NCBI GenBank assembly: GCA_022578965.1
Contig: MU400768.1
Span: 1 to 49,673, forward strand
DNA length: 49,673 bases
From: Xylaria sp. FL1777
Taxonomy: Eukaryota; Ascomycota; Sordariomycetes; Xylariales; Xylariaceae
Direction: 5' to 3'
Shown here piece after piece: positions 1-10,699 of the stretch (its first letter is position 1; every line of letters begins with the position of its first letter). The notes beneath the pieces were generated by a model, which saw nothing but the letters and a program-made list of their open reading frames with translations, did no database searches and was not told the DNA's origin. Position numbers and translations under genes: made by a program.

Positions 1-154
1 TTTAACTTAAAAAAAAAATATAAGTTATAAAAATTTAAAATAATAAAAAATAATAAAGCAATTTAAAAAATATGTTTTTAAAGCAAAAATATAAAGTTGT
101 TATTTTAAATTAAAACAAAAATATTATACTAAATAAATTTAAATGCTTTATTTA

Positions 155-202
155 ACGTTATTTATAAGCGAGTTGCACATTTAAGCAAATTGCACACTTT
201 TT
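155..202 (+). repeat. Left terminal inverted repeat of Fot1-like element 1
   Basis: It begins ACGTTATTTATAAGC and pairs with the complement of 1968-2015, with only a few transition differences. It contains two near-direct repeats of the form AAGC(A/G)A(G/A)TTGC, one after the other, which could be transposase binding sites (inference). Confidence 0.9.
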
Positions 203-254
203 TAATTAATGCATATACTTTATTTTTGTTGCGTAATAACTTTATAATAAAATA

Positions 255-1767
255 ATGTCTATAGAATTTAAAGAAGCTAAAATTCTTTTAGCTATTTAAG
301 CTATTTAATCATTTAAAAAAATTAGTATTTAATGCGCTTTTAAAATTTATAACGTTTTAGTTTTAATAATACGCGATTGTATTAAAGAATATACTGCAAA
401 AAACAAAACTTGCGCTAATATGTATAAACTTAATCTAATTAAAAAAAACGTGCTTTTTAACTATATTATTAATTTAAATAAGCAAAAATTTTTTTTTTTA
501 TTTTACAATAAAAAATATAGCTGATTTTTTGCGTAACTTATAAAACATACTGCTTATTAGCAAACATTAAGCTTATAACTTCGTTAATTGCTAAAAAGAG
601 CTTAAAACGCAGTTTACGCGTGCTTATAATTATTAAAACGCATTGTGCAAAGATTTAAAGATTATTAGCGCATAATTTAAGCGTTATACACATATAAAAA
701 CGCAATACAGCATTTAAAATAAAAATGTTTAAAACTTTAACAAAACTAAGTTTATAATAAGCTAAATTTGCGCATATATAATTATTATATGCGCTAATTA
801 ACATAAAAAACGTAAAGTAGTACAACTTAGTAATAAAAAATAGTTAATAGCAATTTGTTAGATTAATTTACGCGGTTTATTTATTTTTTTGTACATTATT
901 TTTTAAAGCGCTTTTTACTTTTAGTATTAATACAAAAATATTAACTTTTTAATAAATTAAGTACTTAATACTAGTTTTAATAAATAAACAAACAATAATA
1001 TAAAATTAAAATAAGCAAAACATTTTAAAAAACATACTTAGCTGTTTTAAAAAAGCATATATTAATTATTAATGCTAAACTAGTATAAAAGTTATATATT
1101 AGCTAAGTTTAAAAAGTTTTATAAAAAGCAAAACATTATAACTATTGCTTTGCTTTTTTATTTTTTATATTTAACTTAGCTATTTAACGTTAAGCTTTAT
1201 AGTTTATTAAAGCAAGCATATAGTTATTAAATTAACGATTTTATTAAATTATACGTTAATTATATTATTAAGCTTAAGTTTTTTATTGCGTTTAAAAAAG
1301 CTTACTTTATTACTTTTATAAAATTAAATATTTTAAAAGGTTTTTAAAAGTTAAAATTAATGTTTTACGATTTATAAGTAATAATTTTAAAGCTAAATAT
1401 GCAATTATAATTATTAACGCTAATTTTTAATACTGTTAACCTGCTTAAACTTTAGGTTTTTTATACGTTAAAAACTGCTAAAAAAGCAAGCGTGCAATTA
1501 ATTTTTATTAAAAGTTAAATCTTTAGTTATTAAAAAAGCTTCTTAAAGCTAATTTTAAATGCTATTAACTAGCTTGCAAAGTTAAATTTAATATTAGCGC
1601 ATTAATTAATTTTTATAAGCAATAAAAACTAAAAGCTTCGTAAAGCAAATAACGCACTTAATAAACATTAAAAAAGTAAAAAAAAGCGCTTATAAAATAA
1701 AAACAGTTTTACTATAAAAAATATAACTAATTTAATTGCTTAAAGAAATACGCAGGATTTAGTATAG
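255..1767 (+). pseudogene. Fot1/Pogo-type DDE transposase, RIP-inactivated
   Basis: This is the remnant of a transposase of about 500 codons. From ATG 255 the first frame shows a psq-type helix-turn-helix (residues around IYNV..STIRD). At about 490-545, in a poly-T run, the frame shifts by one. From 571 a CENP-B/Tc5-type DNA-binding segment follows (YNFVN..KELKTQFTRAYNY), then the DDE core. The three catalytic positions are readable and all changed from Asp to Asn codons (AAC): 739-741 (context NF-N-KT), 1078-1080 (LLML-N) and 1186-1188 (LF-N-V, family QPLDV). The last two are 36 codons apart, as expected for Pogo-like enzymes. An IIFKGAFY-like stretch and a C-terminal YDP-like motif near 1366 support the family. 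The frame ends at TAG 1765. It has many internal stops and cannot be functional. Confidence 0.92.
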
Positions 1768-1967
1768 TTGCAAACGTTAAAAAATTATAGTAGTAATAAG
1801 CTAAATTTACTATGCTAGCAATATTGTAAACAATGCAGCAAAACTAGCTATAATTCGAAAACTTATAATAAGAATATAAAAATAAATAATAAAATAAAAT
1901 CCAATTAATTTTTAATAATATTTGCTTTAGTTATAAAATTATTAAGAATTAAACATTAAAGTATAAT

Positions 1968-2015
1968 AAAAAGTGCGCAACTTGCTTAAATGTGCAACTT
2001 GCTTATAAATAACGT
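1968..2015 (-). repeat. Right terminal inverted repeat of Fot1-like element 1
   Basis: This is the complement of the left terminus. It ends in AAATAACGT and is followed by the duplicated TA at 2016-2017. The same internal direct-repeat pair (GCAACTTGC twice) is present. Confidence 0.9.
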
Positions 2016-2017
2016 TA

Positions 2018-5000
2018 TATAAATTAAAATAAATAAACATATAAATATTATTTAAAAGCTTTATAATTATTAAAATAAATTGCAAAAAAATATATTTATT
2101 ATATAAATAATTAAAATTACTTAATATATGATTTAAAAAATTAGTTTAATTAAAAGTAACAAATAATAAAAAGTAATAAATTAATATAGCTAATAAATTT
2201 ATAAAACTATAAAAACTTTAAACTATTAAAGCTTAAAATATAACTTAAAAAAAAATTATGTTTAAAAAAACAAAATTATAACTATAAATAATATAATTAT
2301 TAAACTAATTATAAATTATTAAAGCATTTAGTTATTAAATAAACTTAAAAAAACAAAACTTATAAAATTATAAAATAAAAACAAATAAAATTAAAAGCTA
2401 TAAAAAATATTACAAAAAAAAAACTAATAAAAATAAACGAAATATTTTTATAGCTTAAATTGCTTTAAATATAACAAAACAAAAAAGCATTAATAGTTAG
2501 CATAAAAACTAATATGTTTTAAAAACTAAAACTAATAATTTAACTAATTATTAAAAGTTATTATTATAATAAGACTATAATAAAAAACAATAATAATATT
2601 TTATGCTTAAAAAATTTAAAATATAATAAAATACTATCAAATTATTATATAATATATTATTATTACTAATATTTATTTAATAAATTAAAAAAACAATTAG
2701 TTTTTTAAACAAATTATAAAAATAAAAATAAAGAACTTTTATAAAATAAAATAATTAGTTATAACTTTAGTTTATTATAAAAATTTATAAAGATTTATAA
2801 CATTTAAAAAAAATTACAATTATATTTATAATATTGTTTTAAAAAAGTATAAAAATAACTTTTATAAATATTAATAGCTAATTAAAGCATAATTATATTA
2901 AAAAATAATTACTAAAAGCAAAAAAGGTTAAAAACTATAATTTAAAGCTTAATTAAAAATAAAAATAAAATAAAATATAATAATACTTAAAGTATTAAAT
3001 AAAACAAACATTTAAACATTTTACAAAAAAGAAATCAAAAAATAAAATAAACACTTATTAAAAAAGCAGCAAATAGCTAAAAAAACTAAAGCTTTATATA
3101 AAGTTTAATATAATAATTAAAAAAATTAATTTAAAGTTAAATTTATATATTAAAAAAAAAAGTATAATACTTTAATTAATTTAAAAGCATAAGTTAATAT
3201 AATTTTATTTAAAGTAATAAAACAAAATAAAATTTCTTAAAAATATAAGCAAAAATTTTAAAAGATTAAAAAATTTAATAAAAGTATTTTTAGCTATAAT
3301 AATAGTTATATATTTAAAAAAACCAAACTTTTTAATATATTTATATAAAAACACCTAAAGAAAATTATATTAAATATTGCTAATATATTTAATTATAATA
3401 TTATTTTAAAGATATTATAACTAAAAACTAGTAACTTTTTAATTTAATAAAAAGCAAAAATTATTAACTAAAAAAGTAAAAAATAAAGCAAAAAAATTAA
3501 AGAAATTGCAAAAAAAATCTTAAACAAAATATTAAAAATATATTATAGATTTTATAAACTATTTAAAAAAAAAAAAAAAAAGAACTTTTTAAATATAGCT
3601 TATAAAATTATTATATTTTTATTAAGGAAAAATATTAACTAAAGCTTTATTAAATATACTATATAAGCTTAAATAAAATAAATCCTTTATAAAAATATAT
3701 TTAAAAAAATCTAGCAAAAAAATTCTTAAGAAAACTTTAGTTATTTATTAAATATTTTATAATATTAGTACTTAAAATAAAAAATAAAAAACAATTAATT
3801 AATAAAAAAAAAACTAGTATAATAAATAATAGTTAATTATTAATTATTAAACGTAATTATTATTATAAATAAATATTTCTTTATTTTATTAATAATTATT
3901 AAAAAAAGTATTAGTTAAATAAAATAATTTATAGCAATTAATATTTTAAATAAATATTATACTATTAAAATAGCTAAAAAAATAAAATAAAAAACTACTA
4001 TATAAATATATAATTATATTATAAAAGCTATAAAACGTATTAGCTAGCTTTTAATATATAATAATAATAATTTTATAAAAGTTTTTAAATAAATTTGTGT
4101 TTATTTATTTAAATAATATTTTTATTTATTTTAAAACGCTAAGAAAACATAAAAAATACATAACTTAAGTATTAAAAACACTTAAACAAGCAAAATTATA
4201 ACTTAATATAAAAAAATATATATAGCATATATAAAAAATCAACTTTTTAAAATTTATAATTATTTTAAAACAAATATAAATTTAATAGTTAAAAATTAAT
4301 ATAATATAAAACTAGAAAATATTTAACTTAGCTATTATTATAAATATATAATAAGCATTAAAATTTTTACATTATATTTAAATATTAATTTAAAACTTTA
4401 AAAAAATAGCATTTTATTTTACTAAGTATATAAAGAAAAAATATAAAAAAAAGTTTTTTTTTAATTTTAAAAAAAGCCTAAAAAGCTGTTAAAAAACTAA
4501 AACTAAAAGTTATTTTTAACTTTATAGTTAAACTACTTAATTTATAAAAAAAAAAAAAGCTAAAAATAAATATTTTAAATAATATAATTATAAAAGTTTT
4601 AAAACAACTAAAAAATAATAAAAAATAGCACTTAATAGCTTATTACTTTAAAGCACTATAAAACGTAATATTATAATACTTTATATATAATAAAAAACTA
4701 CTTATAATTATTATAATACTTAAAAAATAAAAACTATTTTTTATAAAAACTATAAAGCTAATTAAGATTTATTTAAATTATTAAAACATAATAAAATTTA
4801 TAACTATACAAAAAATTACTAAATAACATAAAAATTAAATAGTTTTTTTTTAAGTTTAACTTTAAAATATATTATATTAAAAAAAAATATTTAAGCAAAT
4901 ATACTTAGTTAATAAAGTTAAAAAAAATTTAAAGTTTTTAAAAAAAACATTTAAATATTATATTTTTAAAAAAATAAAAACTTAAAAATTAAAGCTATAA

Positions 5001-6260
5001 TAAGCTTATAACTTAAAGAAATTAATATAACTATAAAAATACAAAAAATTAAAAAATAACAAGTTAATATATAAATATAAAGTTTATTTACTAAAAGCTT
5101 TATAAAATAACTTTATTTAAAAGTTTTATAAATATTTATTATATAAATACTAAAAAGCAATAAAAATAATTAAATAACTATAAGAAAAATACGATTTTTT
5201 AAACTTATAAAACATAGTTAAGTTTATTATAAAAAAATGCAATATTTGCAATAAAGCTAAAATAGCTTAATATAACCTTTATAAACTACTATAATTTATA
5301 TAAATACTTAAATAAACATAACATATTATTATTTAAAATTTTATTATAATATTATTTTTATTAATTAATTTAGTTATAAAAGTATAATATAATAAAATAT
5401 AAGTTATTATTAATAAACTTATTAAATATGCTTATTTTTTATTATTTAAAAAAAATATAACAGCTAAGTAATTTATATATGCTTTTATATACTAATATTT
5501 AAACAAATATAAACTATTAAAAAGAATTATTTATTTTTAAGTTTAAAACTAGTTTTTTTAAACTTATTAATATTAAACTAAAATTTTTAACTATTTATTA
5601 TTTATAAACTAATAAACAAACAAAAAAACTAATTTAAATATTAAAACAATATTTATAAAGTTATATTAATTATTAATAAAATAATTAAATAAAACTATTA
5701 TTAATAATATAAACTTTATATAATATATTAATAAACAAAAATATAAACATATTTTTGCATAAAGCTATTTATAAATAATAAGCAATTATTAAAAAACAAA
5801 AAAAAACATTAATAAAAGCATTTATTATTTTAACTATAGCACTTTAAATAAAAATTATTGCAATAAAAATTAAAACGTTATAAGCTAAACTATAACTATA
5901 CTTTTAGTTTTTATAATAACAAATATTAATATATTATAATAAAAAACAAACTAAAGAACTTACTTCTAAAAAAAAACAAAGTTTATTTATTATAATAAAA
6001 ACAAAATGCAAACATTAATATTTTTTAAATTAAAACAAAACAATTAAAGAATAAATTAAAATTTAAAAAACTTAATTTCTTTAAAATTAAAGAAGTTATT
6101 TTATTTATTAATTATAAACTATTATTATTAAAAAATATATAAATTTACTTTGTTTTTTATATTTTTTTATTGAAACTAGTATTTATTAAAACATTTATTA
6201 AAATATAACTAAAAATAAACGCAAACTAAAACGTTTATAAAGTTAAAAATATATTAAATT
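2018..6260 (+). pseudogene. Gypsy pol polyprotein relic, copy 1 (RT-RNase H-integrase)
   Basis: This is degraded polyprotein sequence on the plus strand, with stops and frame changes throughout. The reverse transcriptase active-site region reads FLNKFVFIYLNNIFIYFKT, with YLNN at 4106-4117. The Gypsy family has YLDDILIYSKT here, so both catalytic Asp codons have become Asn by G-to-A change. Farther down, KKCNICNKAKIA at about 5232-5267 matches the CxxC half of the integrase HHCC zinc finger (Cys codons at 5238 and 5247), followed by a YAYFL-like stretch of the integrase core near 5426. RT lying about 1.1 kb before integrase is the Gypsy rather than the Copia arrangement. I could not place protease or the exact ends. 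Confidence 0.8.
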
Positions 6261-7024
6261 TTTGTTAAAATAATAATAATATTAAATATTTTATTAAATA
6301 AAAAAGATATTTATATGTTAATAATACTTAAAAACTACTAAAATAATTATAAACTAGTTTTATTATTAATACTTTAATTAACTAAAGCTAAAAAAAAAAA
6401 TTAACTTTTAATAAAACGTTTAACACATTTTAATTAAACTTTAAAAAAACAACTAGCAATAACTATATTGTTTTTATTTGCTATTTTTGTTTTTTAGCTA
6501 TATAATATTTCTTTGCTTTAATTTGTTTAAGCTTTTTTAAACTATTTAAACTATAAACTATAATAGCAGCTATTTTTTTTTGCTATAATTTTTTTTATTG
6601 TTAAAAACAACAGATTTTTATACTTATTTTTTTATGCTTTTTTATTAGTATATTTAACTTATTTTTTAGCTTTTTATATTAAAAGATAAGCGATTATATT
6701 TACTTAAAAAACAAACTTCTAGTATTATAATTTCCTTGTTTGTTTATAACACATTTAATATATTAATTAAAATTAAATTTTAACATTAAACATTTTATAT
6801 TATAATAATTATAATATAAGCATAAAGCTATTTTAATTAATTTTAACTTAATAAAAATAAGCAAAACAAAGTTTTATTAAGCTTTTTATTTAAAGCGCAA
6901 CAAGCAAAGTTTTTTAAAAACTTTACTAAACATAATAAGCACAAAAAACGGAATAAAAAAATAAAGAAAAACAACTTACAAAAAAAAATACAGAATTATT
7001 AAAACAATAATTAAAAAAAAAAAA

Positions 7025-7500
7025 TATTACAAAATAAGCTAACTAAGCTAGTTAAAAAGCTATATATAAAAAAAACACGCATAAAAAAAGTTCTATTTAT
7101 TAAAAAATATATATTTAAACTATTATAAAGGTTTAATATATAAACTTAATAAACTTAAATATTAAGTTTATTAAGCTTTAAACTTAAAACAATATAGCAT
7201 TAAGTTTATTAAAACAAATAATGGTTATAAATCATTATTACTATTTTTTTTGTTTATATAATTATGCACTTTTTATATTTAATTATTTACTTAGTTTTAG
7301 TTTTTTAACTATTAACTTTTTATAACTACTAAGCATTAATACATTTATTACTTTTAATGCTTTAAAACTTTATTAATGCATAATAGTAAAAATACCTTAA
7401 AAACCTCCTTAATAAACTACTGCTAAGAATTCTATTATTACTTATAAATTAAGACCTTAAAAGCGAACCCGTTATATTAATATATAATAAATTTATTATA
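7025..7500 (+). repeat. 3' LTR of Gypsy copy 1 (diverged)
   Basis: The second half (from about 7240) aligns well with the 494-bp LTRs of copies 2-4, including the blocks around 7300-7480 and the terminal AACCCGTTATATTAATA-like stretch. The first half is more diverged and contains inverted AAGCTT/AAACTT motifs. The left edge (TATTACAAAATAAGC, compared with TGTTATAAAATTAGC elsewhere) is my alignment estimate. The right edge is where Fot1 element A sequence begins. Confidence 0.7.
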
Positions 7501-7855
7501 ATATGCTTATTTATAATAGCTAAATATGTTTTTTAAAGTGTTTTGCTTATTTTAATTTTATATTATTATTTGTTTATTTATTAAAATTAGTATTAAGTAT
7601 TTAATTTATTAAAAAGTTAATATTTTTATATTAATGTTAAAAATAAAAAGCGTTTTAAAAAATAAAGTATAAAAAAATAAATAAACTATATAAATTAATT
7701 AAACAAATTACTATTAATTATTTTTTATTATTAAGTTATACTGCTTTATGCTTTTTATGTTAATTAGCATATATAATAACTATATATGCATAAATTTAGC
7801 TTATTATAAACTTAGTTTTATTAAAGTTTTAAACATTGTTATTATAAATGCTATA
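7501..7855 (-). mobile_element. Fot1-like element A, fragment 1 (middle of transposase)
   Basis: This aligns along its length with about 8815-9165 of element B and with the reverse complement of element 1. It encodes, on the minus strand, the middle of the transposase (IIFKGAFY and W.KHF regions, now full of stops). At 7855 it is cut by insertion of B at a TA and resumes at 9716. On the left it stops at the Gypsy copy 1 LTR, so the missing 3' part of A should lie beyond copy 1, outside the window. Confidence 0.85.
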
Positions 7856-9715
7856 ATATAGTTTATAAGCAAACAGCACACTTAAGCAAATAGCGCACTT
7901 TTTTTAAACTCTTAGGTTTAATTATTAATAATTTTATAACTAAAGCATTTATTATTAAAAATTAATTGCATTTTGATTTATTACTTGTTTTTATATTTTT
8001 ATTATAAGTTTTTGCATTATGGCTAGTTTTGTTGCATTGTTTGCATTATTGCTAGCGTAATATACTTAGTTTACTATTACTACGATTTTTTAACGTTTAT
8101 AACTATATTAACTTTTGTGCATCTTTTTAAGCTATTAAATCTATTGCATTTTTTACTATAAGACTTTTTTTATTTTATAAGCGCTTTTTTCTATTTTTTT
8201 AGCGTTTATTAAATGCTTTATTTACTGTTTAAAGCTTTTAGACTTTATTTTTTATTAAGGTAACTTAATGCGCTAACATTTGATTTAATTTTGCAAGCTA
8301 GTTAATAGTTTTTAAAATTAGCTTTAAAAAGCTTTTTTAGTAACTAAAGATTTAACTTTTAATAAAAGTTAACTATATGCTTGCTTTTTTAGTAGTTTTT
8401 AGCATATAAAAAACTTAAGGTTTAAGTAAGTTAATAATATTAAGAATTAGCGTTAGCAATTATAATTGTATATTTAGCTTTAAAATTATAGCTTATAGAT
8501 TATAAAATATTAAATTTAATCCTTAAAAACTTTTTTAAACATTAAATTTTGAAAAAGTAGCAAAAAAAGCCTTTTTAAACGCAATAAAAAACTTGGGCTT
8601 AATAATATAATTAATATATAACTTAACAAATTTATTAATTTAATAATTATATGTTTGCTTTAAAAGGCTATAAAGCTTAACGTTAAATAATTAAATTAAA
8701 TGCAATAAATAAAAAAGCAAAGCAATAATTATAATATATTGTTTTTTGTAATACTTTTTAAATGTAGCTAATATATAACTTTTATGCTAGTTTAGCACTA
8801 ATAATTAACATTTGTTTATTTAGTATAACTAAGTATATTTTTTAAAATGTTTTGTTTATTTTAATGCTATATTATTGTTTATTTATTTATTTAAACTAAT
8901 ATTAAGTACTTAATTAATTAAAAAGTTAATATTTTAGTATTAATGCTTAAAATAATAAACTTTTTAAAAAACAATATATAGTAAAATAAATAAACCGCGT
9001 AAATTAATTGCATAAATTACTGTTAATTATTTCTTATTATTAAGCTATACTGCTTTATGCTTTTTACGTTAATTAATATATATAATAACTATATATAAGC
9101 AGATTTAGCTTATTATAAATCTAATTTTATTAATGTTTTAAATATTGTTATTATAGATGCTATATTGCATTTTTATATATATATAACGCTTAAACTATAT
9201 ACTAATAATTTTTGGATTTTTGTATAAAGCCTTTTAATAGTTATAAATATATATAAACCGTGTTTTAAGCTTTTTGTAGCAATTAACAAAGTTATAAGCT
9301 TAATGCTTGCTAATTAAAGGTTTATTACGTAAGTTATATAGCAAATCTACTATATTTTTAATAATAGCATAAATAAAGAAATATTTTTGCTTATTTAAAT
9401 TAAAAATATACTTAAAAAAACATTTTTTTTAATTAGATCGAGTTTATATATATTAACGCAAGTATTGTTTTATGTAATATAGCTGTTTATTTTAGCACGT
9501 ATAATTAATTAAGCTATATTGTAAATTTTATAAGCGCGTTAAATGCTAATTTTTTTAAACAATTAAATAGCTTAAATAGCTAAAATAATTTAAGCTTCTT
9601 TAGTTTTTATAAACATAGTTTTAAAAAGAAGTTATTATGCAACAAAACTAAAACAACGCGTTAATAAAAAAAGTGCGCTGTTTGCTTAAGTGCGCTATTT
9701 GCTTATAAACCACAT
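7856..9715 (-). mobile_element. Fot1-like transposon, element B, 1860 bp, inserted in element A
   Basis: This is a complete but mutated copy of the same family as element 1 (one base shorter), in the opposite orientation. Its termini carry the same inverted repeats, with GTTTATAAGCAAACAGC near the left end and its complement near 9700. It is flanked by TA at 7854-7855 and 9716-9717. The flanking DNA is another copy of the same family: joining 7855 to 9716 restores the sequence seen inside B near 9165, where TA occurs once. This is therefore a same-family nested insertion. Confidence 0.93.
8103..9616 (-). pseudogene. Fot1/Pogo-type transposase of element B, RIP-inactivated
   Basis: This is the minus-strand counterpart of the element 1 transposase. 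The start codon complement lies at 9614-9616 and is followed by a frame reading M-x-IKTKEA and a psq-like helix-turn-helix remnant. The stop corresponds to CTA at 8103-8105. Length and layout match element 1, so it had the same DNA-binding and DDE domains. In-frame stops occur throughout, most of them TAA/TAG from CAA/CAG/TGG-type changes. No intact copy is present in the window that could mobilise it. Confidence 0.88.
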
Positions 9716-10169
9716 TATTGTATTTTTATATATATATAACGTTTAAACTACGTGCTAATTATTTTTAAATCTTTATATAATGCTTTTTAATAATTATAAG
9801 CATATATAAACTATAATTTAAGCTTTTTATAGTAATTAATAAAGTTATAAGCTTAATGCTTATTAATAAGCAGTATACTATATAAATTATATAGTAAATC
9901 TGCTATATTTTTAATAATAACATAAATAAAAAAATATTTTTAATTATTTAAATTAAAAATATATTTAAAAAAATATCTTTTTTAATTAAATTAAGTTTAT
10001 ATATATTAGCACAAATGTTGTTTTATATAGTATAGCTATTTATTTTAACACATATAGTTAATTAAAGCATATTATAAATTTTATAAGCGCATTAAATGCT
10101 AATTTTTTGTAATAATTAAATAGCTTAAATAGCTAAAATAATTTAGGCTTTTTTAGTTTTTTTAAATAT
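9716..10169 (-). pseudogene. N-terminal part of the transposase of element A, start codon lost
   Basis: This is the 5' part of the transposase relic in element A, aligning with 9165-9616 of B. The position of the ATG is now ATA (complement at 10167-10169), so even initiation is lost. The segment would encode the helix-turn-helix and CENP-B-like DNA-binding region. The reading continues, after removal of B, into 7501-7855. Confidence 0.8.
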
Positions 10170-10220
10170 TGTTTTAAAAAAAAGTTATTATATTATAAAA
10201 CTAAAACAATGCGTTAATAA

Positions 10221-10234
10221 AAAAAGTGTATTAT
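10221..10234. repeat. Left copy of 14-bp LINE target-site duplication
   Basis: AAAAAGTGTATTAT is identical to 15379-15392. In the uninterrupted Fot1 inverted repeat this sequence occurs once. The length is typical of target-primed reverse transcription and unlike LTR elements (5 bp) or Tc1/mariner (TA). Confidence 0.85.
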
Positions 10235-10699
10235 ATTAGTATTATTAATAACCCGCTGTGCTGCTTTATAGCGCGGTTTTTTTACCTGTGTACCCATAAG
10301 TAAAACTATATAAAAAGCCAAATAAAAACCTTATATAACAATATTTACGCTGCTACTTTAAAGTTTTTTTACTTTGTAACAACTAGTTTTTACTAATTAG
10401 CTTGCTAAACAGAAAATAATAGTTAAAAAGCAGAAGAATTTTTTCTAAAGCTTTTAGACCTTTTGTTTTTTTAGGAAGCGCATAAAAGCTTTCTTTTTGT
10501 TTTTTAGAACTTTTAAAGAAGCGTTTTTGCTTTTTTTGCCGGTTTTTTCCTTATTTCCTGCTTTTTTTCTATTTTCTTTATTCCTTTTTATTTTAACTGC
10601 TTTATTATATATTGTTATTCTATTAGTAATAAATAGCTACTTTATAATATTACTTATAGCTTTAAGCTTTTTTATAGCTAGTTATAAGTTTTTATTAGT

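Larger units (their letters stand above)
155..2015 (+). mobile_element. Fot1/Pogo-like (Tc1-mariner) transposon, element 1, 1861 bp
   Basis: This DNA transposon relic is bounded by inverted repeats of about 48 bp and flanked by TA on both sides (153-154 and 2016-2017), the target duplication of the Tc1/mariner superfamily. Its boundaries are proved by an empty site: copy 2 of the host Gypsy element reads straight through the same point near 32925-32935 with a single TA. The size fits fungal Fot1-type elements, which are about 1.9 kb. One transposase relic on the plus strand fills most of it. Elements A and B, farther right, are the same family in the opposite orientation. Confidence 0.93.
1..7500 (+). 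mobile_element. Ty3/Gypsy LTR retrotransposon copy 1, 3' part, RIP-degraded
   Basis: This is the 3' portion of a Gypsy-type retrotransposon; its 5' LTR and most of gag lie left of the window. Position 1 aligns with about 32768 in the better preserved copy 2, and similarity continues to about 6340. Readable relics are the reverse transcriptase motif (YLNN, 4106-4117) and the integrase CxxC (5238-5249); RT before integrase is the Gypsy order. A Fot1-like transposon interrupts it at 155-2015. The terminal region (about 6340-7500) is clearly more diverged from copies 2-4 than the body, so this may be another subfamily. It ends with a 3' LTR that directly abuts Fot1-like element A, which suggests that copy 1 was inserted into A. 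Confidence 0.8.
9716..10234 (-). mobile_element. Fot1-like element A, fragment 2 (5' end)
   Basis: This is the part of element A right of the B insertion. It runs into A's terminal inverted repeat (AAAAAAAGTG at 10220-10229) and stops after TATTAT at 10234, where the LINE begins. The rest of this inverted repeat is at 15379-15426, on the far side of the LINE. Confidence 0.88.

Noticed and set aside
1300..1767. Start codons and ribosome or promoter signals for the transposon genes
   Set aside because: TATA-like strings occur everywhere in this composition and carry no information.
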